Source: UBA668 sp041178405 (GTDB lineage: Bacteria; Actinomycetota; Acidimicrobiia; Acidimicrobiales; Ilumatobacteraceae). Taken from it: 48,420 nt of DNA. The notes beneath the pieces were generated by a model. That model had not been told where the DNA came from, ran no database searches, and was given only the letters and a program-made list of their open reading frames with translations. Shown here piece by piece: positions 32,539-39,815 of the stretch. The stretch covers positions 1 to 48,420 of the forward strand of contig JBEGVK010000020.1 in assembly GCA_041178405.1 (NCBI GenBank), read 5' to 3'. Each line of letters opens with the position of its first letter. Position 1 is the stretch's first letter. Position numbers and translations under genes: made by a program.

Positions 32539-32961
32539 ATGGCGGGCACGATGGAGGTGCGGCTGGTGTCGCCCGAGCGAGTGCTGTTCACCGGCGAGGC
32601 AACGCAGGTGGTCACGCGGACGCTCGGCGGGGGCGAGATCGCCTTCCTTCCCGGCCACGCTCCCTTCCTCGCGGCGCTCGTCGAGAACCACACCCGTATC
32701 ACACTGGCCGACGGCACCGTCGTCGACGTGGCGGTGCACGGCGGCTTCGTCCAGGTGTCGGGCACCACGGTGAGCATCCTCAGCGACCTCGCCGAGCTCG
32801 GTGACCAGATCGACCGCGGCAGGGCGCAGCGTGCGATGGAGCGAGCTGAGGAGATGCTGCGCAAGGAGCACGACGCCGAGGCCGTGTCGGCACTGGCGCG
32901 TGCCCACGCCCGGCTTGCGGCGTCAGGCGGCATTGTCGGCACGTCGCAGGGCGCGCACTGA
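32539..32961 (+). CDS. atpC: ATP synthase F1 subunit epsilon
   Basis: This 140-residue protein has an N-terminal beta-sandwich (MEVRLVSPERVLFTGEA; FLPGHAPFLAAL) and a C-terminal helical hairpin rich in Ala, Arg and Glu. The helical part can brake rotation in ATP hydrolysis. It follows atpD by 5 bases and completes the F1 set in the usual order alpha-gamma-beta-epsilon. Confidence 0.94.
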   Translation: MAGTMEVRLVSPERVLFTGEATQVVTRTLGGGEIAFLPGHAPFLAALVENHTRITLADGTVVDVAVHGGFVQVSGTTVSILSDLAELGDQIDRGRAQRAMERAEEMLRKEHDAEAVSALARAHARLAASGGIVGTSQGAH

Positions 32962-32992
32962 GCGTCCGGCCAGCACACGCGGTGCAGGTCTG

Positions 32993-33763
32993 ATGGCCTC
33001 ACTGCCGTTCGAGACGGCACTCGTCACCGGTGCCTCCAGTGGCATCGGCGAGGCGATGGTTCGACTGCTGGGTCGCGCCGGCATCCCCACGGTCATCGTG
33101 GCCCGCCGCAGCGATCGCCTCGAGGCGCTCAGCGCCGAGCACGCGTGCCTCGAACCGCTCGTGGCCGACCTCGCCACCGACGACGGCGTGCGGTCGGTCG
33201 AGAGCGAGATTGCCAGGCGAGGCCTCGACCTCGTCGTGAACAACGCCGGATTCGGCACCTCGGGTCTCTTCCACTCGCTCGACCCGGACCGTCTCGACCG
33301 CGAGGTGGCCGTCAACATCCGCGCCCTCACACGGCTCAGCCATGCGGCACTGCGCACGATGGTGCCCCGTGGGCGCGGCCACCTGCTGAACGTCAGCAGC
33401 GTGGCCAGTTTCCAGCCGGCACCGAGCCTTGCCGTGTACGCAGCCACCAAGGCGTTCGTCACGAGCCTCACCGAGAGCCTTCACGAGGAGGTGCGTGGCA
33501 CCGGGGTGAAAGTGACAGCACTCTGCCCAGGGCTGACACGCACGGAATTCATCAGCGTCAGCAGCCCCGATGGGCGCAGCGCGACCTATCCCGAGTTCAT
33601 GTGGCTCGAGTCGGAGGAGGTCGCCGCCGCTGCACTCGCCGACATGGCGCGCGGGCGGGCGCTCAGCATCCCCGGTGCCATCTACCGCGGCCTCGTCGCA
33701 GCGAGCACGGTCACGCCTCGGTCGATCGCACGCCGTCTCAGCTCGCGTGTCCGCCGAGACTGA
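32993..33763 (+). CDS. Short-chain dehydrogenase/reductase
   Basis: This classical SDR of 256 residues has the nucleotide motif TGASSGIG at 12-19, NNAG at 83-86, a catalytic Ser near 135-136 (NVSSVASF) and Y149-x-x-x-K153. ARRSDR after the second strand suggests NADP preference. It resembles the DltE/SadH-type oxidoreductases with a C-terminal helix rich in Arg. The substrate is unknown. It starts 31 bases after atpC and may be cotranscribed with the ATP synthase operon by readthrough, without an evident functional link. Confidence 0.88.
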   Translation: MASLPFETALVTGASSGIGEAMVRLLGRAGIPTVIVARRSDRLEALSAEHACLEPLVADLATDDGVRSVESEIARRGLDLVVNNAGFGTSGLFHSLDPDRLDREVAVNIRALTRLSHAALRTMVPRGRGHLLNVSSVASFQPAPSLAVYAATKAFVTSLTESLHEEVRGTGVKVTALCPGLTRTEFISVSSPDGRSATYPEFMWLESEEVAAAALADMARGRALSIPGAIYRGLVAASTVTPRSIARRLSSRVRRD

Positions 33764-33794
33764 GCGCCCAGTGGCTGGCACTCGCATGCAGTCC

Positions 33795-33799
33795 GGAGG
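33795..33799 (+). promoter_or_regulatory. Ribosome binding site GGAGG that decides the MttB-like start
   Basis: GGAGG is directly followed by an ATG at 33800, too close for use, and lies 9 bases before an in-frame GTG at 33809. The GTG is therefore the likely start. Confidence 0.5.
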
Positions 33800-33808
33800 A
33801 TGCGAGCC

Positions 33809-35344
33809 GTGAGCGCCAGGGCACCACGTGAGCGGCGTCGCGGAACACCCACAGCGCGGCCACTCCGCGACCCGTCGCAGTTGCGCCACTCCCGGAACCC
33901 ATACGGCACCGCCAGGGCGCTGACCGACGACGAGGTGGCGCACATCCATGCGACAGCCCTCGGCGCGCTCGAGGCGCAGGGCATCCGCGTGCTGCTGCCT
34001 GAGGCCAGGCGGCTGTTCGCAGCCGCTGGCGCGATGGTCGATGACGAGTCGCTGATGGTCCGACTCGATCGCGGCCTGGCTGGCGAACTGCTGTCGACCG
34101 CACCACGCGAGTTCATCCTGCATGCCCGCAATCCCGAACGGTCGCTGCGCATCGGCGGCGACAGCGTCTGCTTCTTCCCAGTCGGCGGACCGCCGTATTC
34201 GAGCGACCACGTTCGCGGCCGCCGTGCCGGCTCGTTCGCGGACGTTGTCGATTTCACCCGGCTGACGCAGCGGTGCGACGTGCTGCACAGCATCACGCCG
34301 GCAACCGAAGCCCAGGACGTGCCGCTTCCGGAGCGCCACCTGCGCGTCACGCACGAGGCGCTCGTGGACTCCGACAAGCCGGTGCACGTCTTCTCGCGTG
34401 GGAGGGCGGTGGTCGCCGATCAGATGGAGATGATTCGAGTCGGCTACGGCATCGACCGGGAGACGTTCGAGTCGGCGCCGCACACGTGGACCAATATCAA
34501 CACCAACTCACCACGGCAGCTGGACGTGCCGATGAGCCTCGGCATCATCGACCTCGCCCGTGCCGGACAGATGGTCATCATGACCCCGTTCACGCTGGCG
34601 GGAGCGATGGCACCGGTCACGATTGCCGGTGCGCTGCTGCTGCAGCACATCGAGGCAGTCGCAGCGATCTGCCTGTCGCAGATCGTCCGCCCCGGTGCTC
34701 CCGTGGTCTACGGAGCGTTCACGTCGAATGTCGAAATGCGCAGCGGCTCGCCGGCATTCGGCTCACCCGACGCAATGCGCGCTGCGATTGCGAGCGGTCA
34801 ACTGGCGCGCCACCTCGGCGTGCCGTGGCGTTCGCAGGCCGCGAGCTCGTCGCCCACCGATGATGCACAAGGTGCGTACGAGACAATGGTCTCGCTGATG
34901 GGTGCCCTGCTCGGTGGGGCCAACGTGGTGATGCACGCTGCCGGCTGGCAGGAGGGGGGTCTCGTTGCCTCGTACGAGAAGCTCGTGCTCGATGTCGACG
35001 CCCTCGAGATCGTCGCAGAGGGACTCCGTCCGGTGCTCGTCGACGACGGAGAGCTGGCGCTCGATGCCCTTGCCGAAGTGATGCCCGGCGGCCACTTCTT
35101 CGGTGCAGCGCACACGATGTCGCGTTTCGAGACTGCGTTCCACGAACCGACGGTGTTCACACGTCAGACAGCCGGACAGTGGCAGGACGCCGGCGGACTC
35201 GACGCGGCATCACGGGCGACTCGGGTGTGGCAGCAGTGGCTCGACGAGTTCGAGGTGCCGCCGATGCAGGCCGACGTCAGGGCCGGGCTCGATGAATTCC
35301 TCGAGCGGCGCATCGCCGAGGGCGGCAGTCCTCCCGAGTCGTGA
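33809..35344 (+). CDS. Trimethylamine methyltransferase (MttB) family protein, no in-frame amber codon
   Basis: This 511-residue protein belongs to the MttB superfamily of corrinoid-dependent methyltransferases. Family-like segments include GIRVLLPEARRLFAAAGA, PREFILHARNP, FFPVGGPPY, NTNSPRQLDVPM and ALLGGANVVMHAAGWQEGG. True MttB has pyrrolysine encoded by UAG. Here the frame is continuous, so it is one of the non-pyrrolysine members, some of which demethylate glycine betaine, proline betaine or carnitine. No corrinoid protein (MttC) or reactivase gene is in this window. The quaternary-amine substrate is inferred from the family only. The start codon was set by the ribosome binding site. Confidence 0.85.
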   Translation: MSARAPRERRRGTPTARPLRDPSQLRHSRNPYGTARALTDDEVAHIHATALGALEAQGIRVLLPEARRLFAAAGAMVDDESLMVRLDRGLAGELLSTAPREFILHARNPERSLRIGGDSVCFFPVGGPPYSSDHVRGRRAGSFADVVDFTRLTQRCDVLHSITPATEAQDVPLPERHLRVTHEALVDSDKPVHVFSRGRAVVADQMEMIRVGYGIDRETFESAPHTWTNINTNSPRQLDVPMSLGIIDLARAGQMVIMTPFTLAGAMAPVTIAGALLLQHIEAVAAICLSQIVRPGAPVVYGAFTSNVEMRSGSPAFGSPDAMRAAIASGQLARHLGVPWRSQAASSSPTDDAQGAYETMVSLMGALLGGANVVMHAAGWQEGGLVASYEKLVLDVDALEIVAEGLRPVLVDDGELALDALAEVMPGGHFFGAAHTMSRFETAFHEPTVFTRQTAGQWQDAGGLDAASRATRVWQQWLDEFEVPPMQADVRAGLDEFLERRIAEGGSPPES

Positions 35345-35355
35345 CGGGACCGACT

Positions 35356-35371
35356 GCTGCAGCCTCGCAGC
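35356..35371. terminator. Weak hairpin between convergent MttB-like and glpX genes
   Basis: GCTGC (35356-35360) pairs with GCAGC (35367-35371) around a 6-base loop, between the two stop codons. Confidence 0.25.
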
Positions 35372-35377
35372 CGTGGA

Positions 35378-36367
35378 TCAGTAGTCGACGGAGGCGAACG
35401 ACGAGAGCTTGTCGATGCGGTGGTAGGCGTCGATGAGGCGCACCGTGCCGCTCTTCGAGCGCATGACAAGGCTCTGCGTGCGGGCGCCGCGGCGGTCGTA
35501 ACGGACGCCGCGCAGCAGGTCGCCGTCGGTGACACCCGTCGCGGCGAAGAAGCAGTTGTCGCCCTTGACGAGATCATCGGTGGTGAGCACGGTGTCGAAC
35601 CGGTAGCCGAGCCGTTCGGCTTCGGCGCGCTCGGCGCCGTCACGCGGTGCGAGCAGCCCCTGGATCTCGCCGCCCATGCACTTCAGGCCGGCTGCTGCCG
35701 TCACCCCCTCCGGAGTGCCGCCGACGCCGAACAGCACGTCGACACCGGCATCGGGCCACGCTGTGGCGAGTGCGCCGAAGATGTCCCCGTCGGTGATGAG
35801 TTTCACGCGTGCGCCGGTGGAGCGCACCTCGTCGATCAACTCGGCATGGCGCGGCCGGTCGAGGATGACGGCGGTGAGATCGCGCACCGACTCACCCTTG
35901 GCCTTTGCGATCCAGCGCAGGTTCTGGCTCGCGGTCGCCGTGATGTCGATCGAGCCCTTTGCCTCGGGCCCGACGGCGATCTTGTGCATGTAGACGCATG
36001 GGCCAGGGTTGAACATCGTGCCGCGCTCGCTCACGGCGATGACAGAGATGGCATTCGCGCGGCCGAGCGCGGTGAGCGTGGTGCCGTCAATCGGGTCGAC
36101 AGCGACGTCGGTGTTCGGCGCAGTGCCGTCGCCCACCGCCTCTCCGTTGTGGAGCATGGGCGCGTCATCCTTCTCGCCCTCGCCGATCACGACGATGCCG
36201 CTCATCGGCACGGTGTTGATGACCGTGCGCATCGCGTCGACGGCTGCGCCGTCGGCTCCGTTCTTGTCGCCGCGTCCCACCCAGCGTGAGGCCGCAAGTG
36301 CAGCGGACTCGGTGACGCGGACCAGCTCGAGGGCGAGGTTGCGGTCGGGACGCTGGGACGCAGGCAC
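35378..36367 (-). CDS. glpX: Fructose-1,6-bisphosphatase class II
   Basis: GlpX dephosphorylates fructose 1,6-bisphosphate in gluconeogenesis. It has 329 residues from the GTG at 36367. Signatures are RNLALELVRVTESAALAAS near the start, GEGEKDDAPML, DPIDGTTLTA for the metal ions, and VLFGVGGTPEGV. Actinobacteria generally rely on this class II enzyme. The GTG start is preferred because TACGGT lies 6 bases upstream and the length matches the family; extensions to 36508 overlap the divergent gene. Confidence 0.95.
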   Translation of the reverse strand: MPASQRPDRNLALELVRVTESAALAASRWVGRGDKNGADGAAVDAMRTVINTVPMSGIVVIGEGEKDDAPMLHNGEAVGDGTAPNTDVAVDPIDGTTLTALGRANAISVIAVSERGTMFNPGPCVYMHKIAVGPEAKGSIDITATASQNLRWIAKAKGESVRDLTAVILDRPRHAELIDEVRSTGARVKLITDGDIFGALATAWPDAGVDVLFGVGGTPEGVTAAAGLKCMGGEIQGLLAPRDGAERAEAERLGYRFDTVLTTDDLVKGDNCFFAATGVTDGDLLRGVRYDRRGARTQSLVMRSKSGTVRLIDAYHRIDKLSSFASVDY

Positions 36368-36373
36368 ATGACC

Positions 36374-36379
36374 ACCGTA
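36374..36379 (-). promoter_or_regulatory. -10 element TACGGT of the glpX leaderless promoter
   Basis: On the minus strand TACGGT ends 6 bases before the GTG at 36367. Only 9 bases separate it from the -10 of the divergent gene. Confidence 0.45.
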
Positions 36380-36388
36380 GTCGTTCGG

Positions 36389-36394
36389 TAGGTT
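36389..36394 (+). promoter_or_regulatory. -10 element TAGGTT of the divergent S9 peptidase gene
   Basis: TAGGTT ends 8 bases before the GTG at 36403. The two start codons of the divergent pair are only 35 bases apart, so promoters must overlap back to back. Confidence 0.4.
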
Positions 36395-36402
36395 GCCGTT
36401 CC

Positions 36403-38199
36403 GTGCCGCGCGTACCCGCCGAGATGTGCCTGTCGACGCGCGACCTGTTCGAGCCGCGACTCGGCCCGGGCTGTGTCGTCCACGGGGTGGTGGAGGGCGG
36501 GGTGGCACACCTGGTGCTGTGCCCGCTGCCGCTCGGTGCCGGATCGCCGCAGCGCCGGGCCGACGATCCGCCCATCAGGGCTGCCCGATCGCTCGGGGGT
36601 GGCTCGTGGTGCTGGTCGTCGTCCTTCGATGCGATTGCCTACGTTGCCGCCGACGGTGACCTATGGCTGCAGGCGGCCGAGGGCGGGCGGGCGCAGCGGC
36701 TCACGCACTGGGGACCCGAGCGGTCGCTCAGCGGACCGGTGGCTCTCGCCGACGGCCGCCGACTGGCGGTCGTCGTCGACCTTGCCGAGGTATGGACTGT
36801 CGACACCGGCAGCGGTGCGGCCGCGAGGGCCGACACCGGGTCGGCGGGCTTCGTCATCGACCCGGTCGCGTGGCCAGCAGCGTCTCAGGAGGGCGGTGTG
36901 GCGTGGGTGGGTTGGAGCGAGCCCGACATGCCGTGGGATCGAACGGCGCTTCTCGACGCTGCCGGCACGGTGCTCGCCGGCGGTGCGGCGCTCCAGCAGC
37001 CCCGGATCGGTGCCGATGGCAGTACGTGGTCGATCCGCGATGACACGGGGTGGCTGAACCTGTGGCGCAATGGCCAGCCGTTCGTCGACGAGCCGTACGA
37101 GCATGCGGGACCGATGTGGGGGCCCGGGCAGCGCACGTATGCGCTCTCGCCTGACGGCTCGGCCGTGGTCTTCGCGCGCAACGAGAACGGGTTCGGGCGC
37201 CTGTGTTCGGCGGCGGTCGACTCGGGGGGCAGGCCACCCGTCGTGCGCGACGTCGCCCGGGCAGTGCACGGACAACTCGACTGGCACGGCAGCAGAGTCG
37301 TGGCGATGCGCACCGGCGGGCGCACGCCGACGCAGGTGGTGCTGTACGACGCCGCCACCTGGGAGCGCGAGTCCGTTGCTGTCGGGCCCGATGCGGCGTG
37401 GCTGCAGTCGCCGTGGTGCGACGAACTCGTCGAGCCGACGCTGCACGAGATACCCACTGACGATGGCGTCGTGCATGCTCGGCTCTACTCGACCACCGGT
37501 ACTGCGCGAGGACTCATCGTGTGGCTGCACGGCGGCCCCACCGATCAGTGGCAGGTCACGTTCATGCCTCGACTCGCCTACTGGTGCTCGCGCGGCTGGT
37601 CGGTGCTGGTGCCAGACCACCGCGGCTCGACCGGCCACGGCCGCGACTACCAGCAGGCGCTGCGCGGGAAATGGGGAATTCTCGACGTTGACGACACGAT
37701 CGCGGCGACGCGATGGGCGCAGCAGCGAGGACTCGCTCGTCCGTCGACCACGGTGCTGATGGGAGGCTCGGCAGGCGGCTACACGGCGCTGCGAGTCATC
37801 GCCGCTGCGCCGGAGGTGTGCGCCGGCGCAGCGGTCGCATATCCGGTCACCGACCTCGCCGATCTGGCCGAGCGCAGCCATCGCTTCGAGCGCCACTACA
37901 CCGACACGCTGGTTGGGCCGCTGCCGACGGCTGCCGACGACTACCGGCACCGATCGCCGGCGTGGCACGCCGATCGCTACGTCGACCATCCGCTGCTGGT
38001 GCTGCACGGCGATGCCGATGCAGTGGTGCCGGTTGAGCAGAGCCGGGTGTTCGTCGAGCGCGTGCGCGCTGCCGGAGGTCGTGCCCGCCTCCACGTCTAC
38101 GAAGGCGAAGGACACGGGTTTCGCCAACGCGCCAACCAGCTCGATGAGTTCCGGCGTGTCGAGGAGTTCCTCGACGGCATCGTCGGCGTGGCCGGCTGA
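36403..38199 (+). CDS. Prolyl-oligopeptidase family (S9) serine peptidase
   Basis: The protein of 598 residues has an N-terminal beta-propeller built of WD-like blades (about 40-350) and a C-terminal alpha/beta-hydrolase domain. The triad is S456 in GGSAGGYT, D539 in HGDADAVV and H571 in GEGHGF. The oxyanion-hole region reads WLHGGPTDQW, typical of acylaminoacyl-peptidase-like S9C enzymes. No signal peptide is present, so it is likely cytosolic and acts on short peptides. It is only distantly related to the other S9 peptidase at 16110-18257, and lacks that protein's paired-Glu segment. Confidence 0.88.
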   Translation: MPRVPAEMCLSTRDLFEPRLGPGCVVHGVVEGGVAHLVLCPLPLGAGSPQRRADDPPIRAARSLGGGSWCWSSSFDAIAYVAADGDLWLQAAEGGRAQRLTHWGPERSLSGPVALADGRRLAVVVDLAEVWTVDTGSGAAARADTGSAGFVIDPVAWPAASQEGGVAWVGWSEPDMPWDRTALLDAAGTVLAGGAALQQPRIGADGSTWSIRDDTGWLNLWRNGQPFVDEPYEHAGPMWGPGQRTYALSPDGSAVVFARNENGFGRLCSAAVDSGGRPPVVRDVARAVHGQLDWHGSRVVAMRTGGRTPTQVVLYDAATWERESVAVGPDAAWLQSPWCDELVEPTLHEIPTDDGVVHARLYSTTGTARGLIVWLHGGPTDQWQVTFMPRLAYWCSRGWSVLVPDHRGSTGHGRDYQQALRGKWGILDVDDTIAATRWAQQRGLARPSTTVLMGGSAGGYTALRVIAAAPEVCAGAAVAYPVTDLADLAERSHRFERHYTDTLVGPLPTAADDYRHRSPAWHADRYVDHPLLVLHGDADAVVPVEQSRVFVERVRAAGGRARLHVYEGEGHGFRQRANQLDEFRRVEEFLDGIVGVAG

Positions 38200-38275
38200 T
38201 CCGGGCGAGTGGAGACGGTTCCGTCCATGGCGCTGCAGCGAGCGTCCCGACGGGGCGGTGTGTGTCGGCGGCGGG

Positions 38276-38281
38276 TAGCGT
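38276..38281 (+). promoter_or_regulatory. -10 element TAGCGT, leaderless promoter
   Basis: TAGCGT ends 7 bases before the GTG at 38289 and favours that start over an in-frame codon at 38262. Confidence 0.45.
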
Positions 38282-38288
38282 CTCGGCA

Positions 38289-39086
38289 GTGAGCGACGAC
38301 TGGTCCCCGAGCGATCCCGAGCGCCCGACGGTGGCCTACGACCTGTCGGGCTGGTCGTTCGACCACCAGGCCGAACTCGCGGCCCGGCTGGCAGAGGCCG
38401 AGGTGGCGCACGCCTGGGAGGGCACAGAATTGGTCGTGCCCGAGGAATTCGAGGCTGCGGCCGATTCGGTCATCGCCTCGGTCGAGCAGCAGTACGGCAT
38501 CGACGACTCGGGGCACAGCGCCGTGGGCGGCGAGTCGCCCGTCGGCCGCTCGCTGGTCGACGAGCCGGTGCAGCAGCCGCTCGTCGAGGGCCGACTCGTC
38601 ACCGAATACGACCTGTCCGAGTGGGAGGTGCCCGAGCGCGAGGCCGCCACGCGTGTGCTGCTGCGCCAGCAGCGGCCATTCGCATGGGAGGGCACCGTGC
38701 TCGTGGTGCATGCCGACGACGAGGATGTCGTCGACTCGGTCCTCGACATGATCGAGGCGGCGATCCCCGACGGAGTGTTCCCCGATGCTGACGACACGCC
38801 CGACGAGGGCCGGCTGCCGTTCGAGACGCTCACCACCTTCTTCCTGATGGCCGACCGCCTCCGCCGCGACCCGCTCGATGCCGACGGCCTCGAGCAATTG
38901 CTCGATGCGCTCGACGTCGTCGAGCCGGGCCGGCCGCCGTACGGCGTCGACGTCCGGCTGTGGGAGCGCACGTGCGAGCTCGCCGACGAACTGGCAGGCG
39001 CGCTTGCCGACGACGATGAGCCGGACCACGACGAGGTCGTGCACCTTGCGGCCGAGCTGCACGAGCTGCTGCGACCCTTCATCTGA
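38289..39086 (+). CDS. Acidic protein with a duplicated DUF2007-like module
   Basis: This 265-residue, very acidic soluble protein has two copies of a module of about 50 residues (17-66 and 107-156). Both read YDLS-x-W, an amphipathic helix, a HAWEGT/FAWEGT turn, a LVV strand, and a helix with DSV. The pattern strand-helix-strand-helix suggests a ferredoxin-like unit, as in DUF2007 'putative signal-transducing' domains; that link is by eye. The second half (about 170-265) is helical with many Asp/Glu. No enzyme motif is seen. The J-domain gene begins 3 bases after its stop, so the two proteins are made together. Confidence 0.65.
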   Translation: MSDDWSPSDPERPTVAYDLSGWSFDHQAELAARLAEAEVAHAWEGTELVVPEEFEAAADSVIASVEQQYGIDDSGHSAVGGESPVGRSLVDEPVQQPLVEGRLVTEYDLSEWEVPEREAATRVLLRQQRPFAWEGTVLVVHADDEDVVDSVLDMIEAAIPDGVFPDADDTPDEGRLPFETLTTFFLMADRLRRDPLDADGLEQLLDALDVVEPGRPPYGVDVRLWERTCELADELAGALADDDEPDHDEVVHLAAELHELLRPFI

Positions 39087-39089
39087 CGC

Positions 39090-39794
39090 ATGCTGCTCGC
39101 CGAGTTGCAGATCTGGCATACCAAGCCGGCCATGGCGACGCGCCGACTCGCGCTCGGCCACCTCGTCCTGCCCACTGATCCGGCGCCGGGACTCGGCGGG
39201 GTCCTGCTCGCCGCAGTCGTCGCGGCCTACCTGCCCGATGTCGACGACGACCTCTATGCCGACATCGCCCGGCTCATCGACCAGATCGTGCGCAATGAGC
39301 GTGTTGTGCAGCCCCGTCTCGAGCACCGCTACCAGATCGACCGACACGGGCTGGCGGTCAGCGTTCACCAGCTCAACGGCGATGCGAGCAACGTCGAGTT
39401 CGACCTGCACTCGATGGGCCGGCCACTCGCTCAGGTCCTCGGCGCCGTCTATGCCCTCGAGCGGCTCGACCAGAGCGCTCGGGCGCCGGTGGCTGCAGTG
39501 CTGCACCGCGCAATGCGCTGGCGTGGGCGCATCGGCCCGTCGTTCGTCGCCGACATCACCGGCATTGCCCGCGCCGATCTCGTCGGCATTGCCGATCCGC
39601 GGGCGTGGGCCCTCGACATACTCGGCTTTCCGATGGGCACCAGCCGGGTGTCGAAGCGCGATGTGATGACACGCTTCCGCGATCGCGTGCGCGAGGCGCA
39701 TCCCGACCACGGTGGCGACGGTCGCGAGGCGGCGCTGACGATCGACCGGCTCGGAGAGGCGCGGCGGATCCTGCTCGAGCGCCTCACCGCCTGA
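39090..39794 (+). CDS. Protein with C-terminal J-domain
   Basis: This 234-residue protein has a divergent J-domain at its end: helix II is rich in Arg, followed by the HPD tripeptide at 204-206 (REAHPDHGGD) and helix III. HPD is what stimulates Hsp70 (DnaK) ATPase. The N-terminal 170 residues are an unrecognised domain with mixed strands and helices, with no zinc fingers or G/F linker, so it is not DnaJ itself. It presumably recruits DnaK to a specific client. The 3-base spacing to the preceding duplicated-module gene suggests that protein as partner or client. Confidence 0.75.
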   Translation: MLLAELQIWHTKPAMATRRLALGHLVLPTDPAPGLGGVLLAAVVAAYLPDVDDDLYADIARLIDQIVRNERVVQPRLEHRYQIDRHGLAVSVHQLNGDASNVEFDLHSMGRPLAQVLGAVYALERLDQSARAPVAAVLHRAMRWRGRIGPSFVADITGIARADLVGIADPRAWALDILGFPMGTSRVSKRDVMTRFRDRVREAHPDHGGDGREAALTIDRLGEARRILLERLTA

Positions 39795-39812
39795 CGGCGG
39801 CAGGTGCCGCCG
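39795..39812. terminator. Bidirectional terminator hairpin
   Basis: CGGCGGC (39795-39801) and GCCGCCG (39806-39812) form a perfect 7-pair stem with an AGGT loop, starting at the base after the J-domain stop and ending 3 bases before the convergent MFS gene's stop. Confidence 0.55.
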
Positions 39813-39815
39813 CGA

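Noticed and set aside
33800..33808. ATG 33800 as start of the MttB-like gene
   Set aside because: It abuts the GGAGG site with no spacer; the GTG at 33809 has proper spacing.
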